NCBI GenBank assembly: GCA_900768635.1
Contig: CAAGDP010000120.1
Coordinates: forward strand, 1-12,101
Length of the DNA stretch: 12,101 nt
Direction of reading: 5' to 3'
Source of the DNA: Enterobacterales bacterium
Lineage (GTDB): Bacteria; Pseudomonadota; Gammaproteobacteria; Enterobacterales; Succinivibrionaceae
The notes beneath the pieces were generated by a model. That model saw nothing but the letters and a program-made list of their open reading frames with translations, was not told where the DNA came from and searched no databases. Shown piece by piece: positions 1 through 5,990 of the stretch (position 1 is the stretch's first letter; each line of letters starts with the position of its first letter). Made by a program: the position numbers and the translations under genes.

Positions 1-1
1 A

Positions 2-76
2 GTTCCGGGTATTCAACCTGAAGAGAGAAATGCAATTCTTGAAAAGGCTATGCCTTGGAATTTTAAGAAGGTCTAA
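2..76 (+). CDS. 3' end of an unidentified upstream gene (partial)
   Basis: An open frame enters from the left edge and ends at TAA (74-76), giving a C-terminal tail that ends in ILEKAMPWNFKKV. It lies 44 nt upstream of parE on the same strand, so it could be its operon partner. In enterobacteria the gene before parE is often the esterase yqiA, but this tail does not resemble the YqiA C-terminus I remember, so I assign no function. The charged helix-like end and the smooth run into a stop just before a gene on the same strand are the only support. With 24 codons visible, chance cannot be fully excluded. Confidence 0.5.
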   Translation, partial: VPGIQPEERNAILEKAMPWNFKKV

Positions 77-120
77 GCTGGGATTTTAGACCTAATACGA
101 AGTTTATTCTAGGAATTAGT

Positions 121-2037
121 ATGGCAGAAAATACCGAATACAATGCTGGTAATATTGTTGTTTTAAAAGGTCTTGACCCGGTTAAATGTCGTCCGGGCAT
201 GTACACGGATACCAGCCGGCCTAATCACCTCGCTCAGGAGGTTATAGACAATTCGGTGGATGAGGCTCTGGCCGGTTTTGCTCATAAAATCAGTGTAACT
301 TTATATGAAGATCAGTCACTGGAAGTGACAGATGACGGTCGCGGTATGCCGGTGGATATTCATCCGGTGGAAAAGGTATCCGGAATTGAGCTTATTTTCT
401 GCCGTCTTCATGCCGGTGGTAAATTTAATCAGGATAATTACAAATTTTCCGGTGGTTTGCATGGTGTAGGTGTATCAGTAGTTAATGCTCTTTCCAAAAG
501 AGTTGAAGCTACTGTAAAACGAGATTCTCAGGTTTATTCTATTGCCTTTGAAAATGGAAATATTGTTGAACCTCTTCATGTTATCGGTACATGCAGCAAA
601 AACAATCGTGGAACATCGGTTCATTTTTGGCCTGATGAAAAATATTTTGATTCCCATCTTTTCAATCTGACCAGTCTCCGTCATGTTCTCAAATCCAAGG
701 CTGTTCTCTGTCCGAATCTGGTTATTTCCTTTGACAACAGAATAACAGGAGAAAAGGATACTTGGTGTTTCAAGGACGGTCTTAATGATTATCTGGTGAA
801 TGCTACCAATGACATTGCCAGAATCCCCGAGGAACCTTTCTGCGGTAAACTGAAGCAGGAAACTACTGAAGTGGAATGGGCGGTTACCTGGTTGCCTGAA
901 AGTACCGTTACAGTAACGGAGTCCTATGTAAACCTGATACCTACTATTTTGGGCGGAACTCATGTCAATGGTTTCAGACAGGGTCTTACTGATGCCATCA
1001 GAGAATTCTGTGAACTGCAGAATATTTTACCCCGTGGCGTTAAGCTTATGCCGGAAGATGTATGGGTAAAATGCTCCTATATTCTGTCAGTAAAAATGGC
1101 AGATCCTCAGTTTTCCGGTCAGACTAAGGAAAAACTTTCATCCCGGGAATGTGCCAGTGCTGTTCTGAGTCTGGTTAAAGATTCCTTTACACTCTGGTTG
1201 AATGCCAATCCCGAGTTGGGCAGGCTGATAGCTGAACTGTGCATCAGTATTGCTCAGAAGAGAATGCAGGCTACCCGGCCGGTAACCAGAAAAAAAGCGA
1301 CCCACGGACCAATCTTGCCTGAAAAACTGAAGGATTGTTATGGAGAAGATCCAATGCGATCTGAGTTATTTCTGGTGGAAGGTAACTCTGCAGGAGGGTT
1401 GGCAAAGCTTGCCCGTAATGGTCAGTATCAGGCAATTTTTCATCTGCGTGGAAAAATAAAAAATACCTGGGACGATGATATTGACGGTATTATGAAATCA
1501 GAAATTATAAGGGATATTACTGTAGTAATAGGCATGGAACCGAATTCAGACAGTTTGGAAGGATTGCGGTATGGGAAAATTTGTATTCTGGCTGATGCTG
1601 ATTCAGACGGACTTCATATTGCCACCCTGTTATGTGCTCTTTTTGTGAGGCACTTTCCTCGACTGGTCAGAGAAGGTCATGTTTTTGTGGCTGTACCTCC
1701 ACTGTTTCGCATTGTTGTGGCTAATAAAAATAATGAATCCTACTATGCTGAGGATGAAAAAGAACGGGATGCCATTATCCGGAATCTGATGAAAAAGAAC
1801 CGGCGTCTTACTGCCAGTTCCTTTAAAATAACTCGATTCAAAGGTCTGGGTGAAATGAATCCGGATCAGTTGCGGGAAACCGCACTGGATCCTAATACCC
1901 GACGACTGGTTAAACTTATTCTTCCTGAAAATGAAGATGCAATGATCAGTGTAATGGACATGATGTTTAACTCCAAAAGATCGGATGACCGTCGTTATTG
2001 GCTGGAGACAAAGGGTAATCTGGCAGATTTGGATTGA
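121..2037 (+). CDS. parE: DNA topoisomerase IV subunit B (ParE)
   Basis: ATPase subunit of topoisomerase IV, the type IIA enzyme that, with ParC, decatenates daughter chromosomes and relaxes supercoils. It has 638 aa against about 630 in E. coli. The GHKL ATPase domain shows EVIDNSVDEAL (E40, N44), DDGRGMPVDIHP (71-82) and the glycine loop GGLHGVG (111-117). The transducer lysine is K336 in GQTKEKLS. The Toprim domain has E420 in LVEGNSAGG and the metal-binding set D492/D494/D496 in LADADSDG. FKGLGEMNP (from 573) and a typical ParE tail follow. The ATG has an AGGA (111-114) at 6 nt spacing. The gene ends in tandem stops TGA TAA. The quinolone-pocket part of the Toprim domain departs from the usual consensus (N422, H441, K447, I462; see findings). 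parC is not adjacent. Family assignment is very firm, and ParE rather than GyrB fits the length and the lack of a GyrB-type insert. Confidence 0.98.
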   Translation: MAENTEYNAGNIVVLKGLDPVKCRPGMYTDTSRPNHLAQEVIDNSVDEALAGFAHKISVTLYEDQSLEVTDDGRGMPVDIHPVEKVSGIELIFCRLHAGGKFNQDNYKFSGGLHGVGVSVVNALSKRVEATVKRDSQVYSIAFENGNIVEPLHVIGTCSKNNRGTSVHFWPDEKYFDSHLFNLTSLRHVLKSKAVLCPNLVISFDNRITGEKDTWCFKDGLNDYLVNATNDIARIPEEPFCGKLKQETTEVEWAVTWLPESTVTVTESYVNLIPTILGGTHVNGFRQGLTDAIREFCELQNILPRGVKLMPEDVWVKCSYILSVKMADPQFSGQTKEKLSSRECASAVLSLVKDSFTLWLNANPELGRLIAELCISIAQKRMQATRPVTRKKATHGPILPEKLKDCYGEDPMRSELFLVEGNSAGGLAKLARNGQYQAIFHLRGKIKNTWDDDIDGIMKSEIIRDITVVIGMEPNSDSLEGLRYGKICILADADSDGLHIATLLCALFVRHFPRLVREGHVFVAVPPLFRIVVANKNNESYYAEDEKERDAIIRNLMKKNRRLTASSFKITRFKGLGEMNPDQLRETALDPNTRRLVKLILPENEDAMISVMDMMFNSKRSDDRRYWLETKGNLADLD

Positions 2038-2147
2038 TAACTTTCTTTTTTACAGTTCGGATTGTAAACAGTACTTGTTTTATGATCAGAGATCCTTGGA
2101 TCAGAAAAGTCTGAGGAATGGTGATATTAAATGTAGGACTTAAGAGT

Positions 2148-2603
2148 ATGCTGTTGAAAAATTTTTTCGGGTTTGCAATGTTTGGAGCTTCTTTATTCTT
2201 TTCCTCTGCAACCTTTGCTTATGATTATACCGGCACTGATAGTAACGGGGACGGTGTAAGAGATGATGTGGCAGCCAAATGGGCGGAAATTGATACTTCT
2301 TCTTATAAAAAGAATATTCTTCTGAAGCAGGCTAAATTATTACAGCGGATAATGGCTGCGGATTTGGATAATACCGATTATGTTAAAGAACTGGGAACAG
2401 AGTATATGACTCTGATGTCCTGTCTTGCCGGTGTATATACTATGAATGGGGAGGATCCTCAGTTTATGCAGTACAGTCGCAGTATTACTGAAAAGACTTT
2501 TGATACCGGAGAAAGAAATCGTAAGTTTCATTCTTTCCTGGCCCGTATTGAAAAAATGCCACTTAATGAATCTAAAGTAGGTACTGCACTTTGCGGGAAG
2601 TAA
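2148..2603 (+). CDS. Small exported protein of unknown function with a calcium-loop-like motif
   Basis: I do not recognise the family. From the ATG at 2148 it is 151 aa. It starts with a Sec-type signal peptide: lysine near the N-terminus, a hydrophobic run of about 15 residues, and a likely cut after SSATFA, leaving YDYTGTDSNGDGVRDD. That mature N-terminus holds DSNGDGVRDD, which resembles the calcium-binding loop of thrombospondin type 3 or dockerin-like repeats (acidic residues at alternate positions, glycine in the turn). Two cysteines (in LMSCLAG and ALCGK) could form a disulfide after export. The rest is probably helical. An in-frame ATG at 2118 would add 10 residues, but its GAGGA abuts the codon, while 2148 has AGGA (2135-2138) at 9 nt spacing, so I prefer 2148. 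It lies 110 nt after parE and ends before a strong terminator. A periplasmic or secreted location is inferred. Confidence 0.8.
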   Translation: MLLKNFFGFAMFGASLFFSSATFAYDYTGTDSNGDGVRDDVAAKWAEIDTSSYKKNILLKQAKLLQRIMAADLDNTDYVKELGTEYMTLMSCLAGVYTMNGEDPQFMQYSRSITEKTFDTGERNRKFHSFLARIEKMPLNESKVGTALCGK

Positions 2604-2662
2604 TTAGGCTCCCTTTTCTAATCAAAATATGCATGCATTCTTTCCCCTGTTACGGGGTTTTA

Positions 2663-2700
2663 AAAACAGGATCTGGCAGATACCAGCCTGTTTTATTTTT
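2663..2700 (+). terminator. Rho-independent terminator after the exported-protein gene
   Basis: AAAACAGG (2663-2670) pairs with CCTGTTTT (2687-2694). An inner stem CTGG (2673-2676)/CCAG (2683-2686) closes a six-base loop, with an AT bulge between the two stems. TTTTATTTTTTT follows on the plus strand. This is a classic hairpin plus U-tract 60 nt after the stop at 2603, and it would end the parE-side transcript. A second CCTGTT at 2646-2651 could compete for the same AACAGG. Confidence 0.9.
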
Positions 2701-3314
2701 TTGCATACTGATGGCCTGAGTATTGTTCAATCTCATCAGAATTTAGCAAAAGATTCGGCAACAGTCGGATCCTGATTGCTTTTGGTATGATTCTTGTTTT
2801 ATGAGTCTTCTTGTTACTGTTCACTTCCTGATACTTTTATGTTCATCTTCAGAAAAACCTCCGGAGGAAGATATCAGGTATTTCAGATAAATCATCAAAC
2901 TAAAGTTCCTGGACTGAAAATAATTCCTATGAGGGTGCATCTCCTGCAATTTGATTTCAAATTTTCAAACCACTTCAGTCCCGTTAGGGCAGTAAACGGT
3001 CGGAAAATCTTTTGAACCTGTGATACAGGGTTAATATCGTATGATTATTCATAAATCCCTGGATTTTGTGTACACAACTGATTTTGGATGCGTCAAATAT
3101 AAACAGCCAGACGGGTTTTGAGGACAAAGTTTATTTCAGCAGAAAAAGAGTTCCGGGATTAGTGATATCCCCTATCAGGGATGAAAATTTAACAGATCAG
3201 GTTAAACACCGTTAACCGATAATCAGCAGAAATTCTTTTTCATGACAACAGGAAGAGCTGGGACGGGAGGTATGCATAGGAATTTGCTGTAACAAATTAC
3301 CCTAAGATCTCATA
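2701..3314. other. Gene-free intergenic stretch between the terminator and the insertion sequence
   Basis: I find no credible gene here. A 73-codon open frame at 2794-3015 has no convincing ribosome binding site and no family-like sequence. Several short hairpins can be drawn: CCTGT/ACAGG at 3017-3029, ATCCC/GGGAT at 3167-3182, and GGTTAA/TTAACC at 3200-3217. None is followed by a U-tract. No tRNA-like fold or tandem repeat was seen. It may be decayed sequence or leader DNA cut off from its gene by the insertion sequence. Confidence 0.6.
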
Positions 3315-3329
3315 AAAAGTAACACTATA
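3315..3329 (+). repeat. Left terminal inverted repeat of the insertion sequence
   Basis: AAAAGTAACACTATA matches the reverse complement of 5183-5197 at 14 of 15 positions (A/G difference at position 9). It lies 36 bp beyond the transposase stop, the expected spacing for the 3' end of such an element. The core TAACACTATAT (3320-3330) recurs inside the palindrome at 5113-5150. Confidence 0.82.
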
Positions 3330-3345
3330 TCATTCTCGTCTTTCT

Positions 3346-3362
3346 CTGAAGAAAATCTTCAG
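3346..3362 (-). other. Hairpin just after the transposase stop
   Basis: CTGAAGA AAA TCTTCAG forms a perfect 7-bp stem with a 3-base loop, starting 3 nt past the transposase stop on the minus strand. No U-tract follows in that direction, so it is not a standard intrinsic terminator. It could stabilise the 3' end of the transposase mRNA. Confidence 0.45.
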
Positions 3363-3365
3363 CAA

Positions 3366-5099
3366 TCATTCATTAGATCCCAACAATTCATCAATGTATG
3401 TTGTTAAGTCAAGTTCTCCAGGAACTGTTATTCCAAAATTTTCATAGCACTCTCTTACCTGTTTGTTAGGCTTCTCTATGAACACCTTGTTGGTCTTGGA
3501 ATCCTTAATACAGAAAAGAGACTGGCACTTTCCTATTATACTGCTCATGGAAAGTTCTGACGACTTACGCATCTGAAGCATGTTCAACTTTACAATTGCA
3601 GTAATCACATCGCTTAAAATTTTTCCTCTGACAGTTGTGTCACTCCATTTGCATAATGGAAGCAGTTTTAAATATTCCTTGCTGTTTTTGAAAAAGCTTT
3701 CAATACGGGAACGGCCAAAATAATCGTCCAATATCTGTTGCGGTGTTTTGCGATAGTTGCACATAAGAACAAAAAATCCGCATTTTACCTGATACCATGC
3801 CTGCTCGCGGAGTGTCAGTTTTTCATATTCATCAGAATGTGTTGTCATAAACTGCGTATAACCTTTAAGAGCATTATATTTGTCCACAAACACATAGCAC
3901 TGAACATCCATGTCGAAAATCGTCTTGACAACTTCTTTTCCAAAGTACATATGCCCTTTGCGTACAAACTCGTATTTTGGTTTCCACTGATATTCTTTCA
4001 TCTCAGAGTACAGCTGTTTGTATGGAAATCCTTTTTTAGCAGGCATCCGCACAAGATAGGTCCTATCCGGAGCCGGTCCATACTCCTGTTGACTTTCAAA
4101 ATTCTGAATCAACTCTTTTGACGCATATCCTGCATCAAGTGTATAGTTGCTCAGATGTATATCCAAACTAATCTCAACATCTTTTGTAACTGTGGTCAAC
4201 GTGCTCAAATCCAACAGATTACCTGGAATGATTTCGTACCATACAGGATAAAGACTTGTCTCATCAAGAACCAACGCCAGTCTCATCTGTACCGATGTTG
4301 CATCAAGTCCGTGAGAACACAGTGCATTAAACGGAGAATCTATCGAATTCGGCAATGGTGTAGAATCTACATAGCAAGATCTGCCGAAAGATTTTTCCTT
4401 CTCCCGCATACTGGCGGCATATGCAGTAAAGAAAGCCAGCTTTAGTTTATCATCCCCCATCAGCGTAAAGAATCTTGTATCAGATTTCAAACTACGGGGT
4501 GGTATATCTCTTGTCAGATATGATGCAAAAGACTTTGATATAAAATCCTCGCATGAAATCCTGCTGCCGTCCCGTAACAGTCCGTAGAGTATATGACACA
4601 AAATTCTCTGTCTATCAGCTTTATCCTGAAACAGCCCGGATATAATTTTCCATATTCCTGATTTCTTCATTACCTCAATAAGCAAATATGTATCTCCGAA
4701 TACTGTATGCACATCTGGCTCAGGAAATACAACTCCTTCCTCTTCGTATAGTTCATTTGATGTTGATTCATGTTCGTTTCCAACACCTTGTTTTTGGTTT
4801 ACTTCTTCGGAAATATTTTTTTCGATCTGAGAACTTCTATATTCATCACGCGTCATCTGTGAAGATGAGAAAGCATCGGCATCAGCATCGTAAACCACAA
4901 GACCTCTGGTTGGAGATTGAAAAAGTCCTTTTCGTTTTCCGTACATCTCAACAACTCTTCCGAGCCTCTCCCGAACGGTCTGCTTTGATTTGTATTTCTC
5001 TCCTCCAGGGTTGTATGTAACATCTATTATCGAAGCCGATCCGGAAACAATCCTACCGGCTTTATCATACACCAGCTTCTGAGTTCTTATAAACGGCAC
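3366..5099 (-). CDS. IS1634/IS4-like DDE transposase
   Basis: Cut-and-paste transposase of 577 aa that would bind the element's ends and catalyse strand transfer through an RNase H-like DDE core. The acidic residues sit in the expected places: D245 in CYVDSTPLP, D322 in TLDAGYAS and E467 in the IS4-group signature Y460-x2-R463-x3-E467-x6-K474 (YFGRSRIESFFKNSKEY). Residues 1-75 form an N-terminal region with the family-like YDKAGRIV. Residues 80-125 are a low-complexity acidic linker, and the catalytic domain carries a beta-rich insertion between the second D and E. The start is GTG (5099-5097), chosen because AAGGAG (5112-5107) lies 7 nt upstream. Length is normal and there is no frameshift. 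It is alone in the element. Upstream, the 38-bp palindrome holds a TATAAT on this strand, suggesting promoter control there. Confidence 0.93.
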   Translation of the reverse strand: MPFIRTQKLVYDKAGRIVSGSASIIDVTYNPGGEKYKSKQTVRERLGRVVEMYGKRKGLFQSPTRGLVVYDADADAFSSSQMTRDEYRSSQIEKNISEEVNQKQGVGNEHESTSNELYEEEGVVFPEPDVHTVFGDTYLLIEVMKKSGIWKIISGLFQDKADRQRILCHILYGLLRDGSRISCEDFISKSFASYLTRDIPPRSLKSDTRFFTLMGDDKLKLAFFTAYAASMREKEKSFGRSCYVDSTPLPNSIDSPFNALCSHGLDATSVQMRLALVLDETSLYPVWYEIIPGNLLDLSTLTTVTKDVEISLDIHLSNYTLDAGYASKELIQNFESQQEYGPAPDRTYLVRMPAKKGFPYKQLYSEMKEYQWKPKYEFVRKGHMYFGKEVVKTIFDMDVQCYVFVDKYNALKGYTQFMTTHSDEYEKLTLREQAWYQVKCGFFVLMCNYRKTPQQILDDYFGRSRIESFFKNSKEYLKLLPLCKWSDTTVRGKILSDVITAIVKLNMLQMRKSSELSMSSIIGKCQSLFCIKDSKTNKVFIEKPNKQVRECYENFGITVPGELDLTTYIDELLGSNE

Positions 5100-5106
5100 A
5101 GATAAG

Positions 5107-5112
5107 CTCCTT
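5107..5112 (-). promoter_or_regulatory. Ribosome binding site fixing the transposase GTG start
   Basis: On the minus strand AAGGAG lies 7 nt before GTG (5099-5097). This strong Shine-Dalgarno match is the reason for accepting a GTG start. It directly abuts the 38-bp palindrome, so a hairpin formed in a transcript that includes the palindrome would lie immediately 5' of the ribosome site. Confidence 0.75.
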
Positions 5113-5150
5113 TATTATATAATAACACTATATAGTGTTATTATATAATA
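5113..5150. repeat. Perfect 38-bp palindrome upstream of the transposase gene
   Basis: The two 19-base arms are exact reverse complements about a centre between 5131 and 5132, with no loop and no mismatch. Each arm holds TAACACTATAT (5123-5133 and, inverted, 5130-5140), the same 11 bases as the left IS end at 3320-3330. Each strand also carries a TATAAT (plus 5118-5123, minus 5145-5140). The minus-strand copy is placed to act as a -10 for the transposase, with only a weak -35 near 5168-5163. A likely role is an operator or internal transposase-binding site overlapping the transposase promoter. This role is inferred. Confidence 0.9.
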
Positions 5151-5182
5151 TTTAAAAGCCTTATTCTACCTGTATTTATAAC

Positions 5183-5197
5183 TATAGTGCTACTTTT
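5183..5197 (-). repeat. Right terminal inverted repeat of the insertion sequence
   Basis: Read on the minus strand it is AAAAGTAGCACTATA, matching the left end at 14 of 15 positions. It lies about 84 bp upstream of the transposase start, with the 38-bp palindrome in between. Confidence 0.82.
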
Positions 5198-5329
5198 AGT
5201 CAAATCCTAGGATAATTCTTTTCTTTTCATTTTTTTTTTGTTCTATAGATTAGTTTCTTTCGATCACGTAAGACTGTTGCAATTATCACGCTTTAAAGCA
5301 AGGTTGGAGAAACATTGTTTAGTCATAAC

Positions 5330-5358
5330 TTGACAATTGATGTAGATCTAGATGTAGT
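5330..5358 (+). promoter_or_regulatory. Possible sigma-70-like promoter facing the hsd operon
   Basis: A consensus TTGACA (5330-5335) is followed after 17 nt by TGTAGT (5353-5358), which matches TATAAT at 4 of 6 positions. It points toward hsdR but lies more than 600 nt away, so it would imply a long leader. In DNA this AT-rich such matches arise easily, and it is offered only as the best candidate seen. Confidence 0.22.
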
Positions 5359-5617
5359 TACGAAAGGGTGATACTTTTGTCGCAGATTATCAATAGATCA
5401 ATGGTAATGAGGTTGCAAATGGTTCGGTTTTATTGCATAAATCTTGTTTTGAAGTATTCATCAAGTATTTTTTTGGATACATATGATATACCTTGAAAGT
5501 TGAGAGAATTAAATTGATAAGCGTCAGACTAATAAACTTTAGTGTAAAAACAATTGAAACACGTCATAGGCAGTGTTTTTAGAAGTTTTCTAGTGAGTTT
5601 TTTTATTGAGTTTGCAA

Positions 5618-5667
5618 ACAGCTCGTTGCTAAGCTTTTCACAAGTGAAAACATTTTACAGCTCATTG
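5618..5667. repeat. Direct repeat flanking a small inverted repeat upstream of hsdR
   Basis: ACAGCTCGTTG (5618-5628) recurs as ACAGCTCATTG (5657-5667), 39 bp apart. TTTTCAC AA GTGAAAA (5635-5650) sits between them. The arrangement resembles an operator but could be chance. No regulator gene is visible nearby. Confidence 0.3.
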
Positions 5668-5990
5668 GTAAAATCTTTTCTGTTAATGTATATATGCAAA
5701 ATTGCAGTATCGTAGACTAAGCAGAGAAAAGAGCTTATTGCTGAATTGTTATTGATAATGACAAAGAATTATTTGATTTACTGCATTGCAATAAAGATTG
5801 GGTTGAATGAGATGTTCCTGACAAGAAATTAAGTAGAATTGTTGTTACAGAAAAGAGTCGGTTTAGGCATCAAGAAAGAATGGTCATTACAGTTTGATTG
5901 GTTAGCTGATGTGATGTTTGCATTAAGAAAGTTTTAAGAAATATTTTTTGCGACTTATTCTTTCGGAGCTAGGAAAAAGAGAGGTTTGTT

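Larger units (their letters stand above)
3315..5197 (-). mobile_element. Complete insertion sequence, IS1634/IS4-like, 1,883 bp
   Basis: The element contains one minus-strand transposase and is bounded by inverted repeats AAAAGTAACACTATA (3315-3329) and TATAGTGCTACTTTT (5183-5197), which agree at 14 of 15 positions. Length and a single long DDE transposase fit the IS1634 branch of the IS4 group. No clear short target-site duplication flanks these ends (CTCATA on the left, AGTCAA on the right). The copy may therefore be old or rearranged, or the true tips may differ by a few bases. It separates the parE region from the restriction-modification operon. The transposase is intact and has a good ribosome binding site, so the element could still be active. 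Confidence 0.85.
5198..5990. other. AT-rich gene-free leader region upstream of hsdR
   Basis: This stretch of nearly 800 bp has no open frame I would call a gene on either strand. Short stop-free runs around 5746-5890 read like protein for 20-28 codons and are then stopped, which is not enough to name a pseudogene. Visible signals are a TTGACA at 5330-5335, an 11-bp direct repeat ACAGCTCRTTG at 5618-5628 and 5657-5667 (one mismatch), and between them an inverted repeat TTTTCAC/GTGAAAA (5635-5650). A T-rich run at about 5220-5240 lies near the IS edge. It probably carries the hsd operon promoter and leader, or decayed DNA. Confidence 0.6.

Noticed and set aside
475..963. 162-codon open frame on the minus strand within parE
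   Set aside because: It lies fully inside a strongly supported parE and shows no domain; it is a shadow of the coding strand.
2794..3015. 73-codon open frame on the plus strand after the terminator
   Set aside because: It has no good ribosome binding site, an odd composition and no recognisable motif, and it sits in a stretch that otherwise looks non-coding.
3016..3217. Small hairpins in the intergenic region considered as terminators or attachment sites
   Set aside because: Stems are only 5-6 bp, none has a following U-tract, and no tRNA or integrase accompanies them.
3738..5020. Several plus-strand open frames across the transposase gene (3738-4121, 4155-4445, 4688-5020)
   Set aside because: They are antisense shadows of the transposase, rich in unlikely residue runs, with no initiation signals.
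5746..5890. Protein-like runs such as DNDKELFDLLHCNKDW upstream of hsdR, a possible gene remnant
   Set aside because: Each run is only 20-28 codons between stops and matches no family I know. In AT-rich DNA this is not enough to call a pseudogene.
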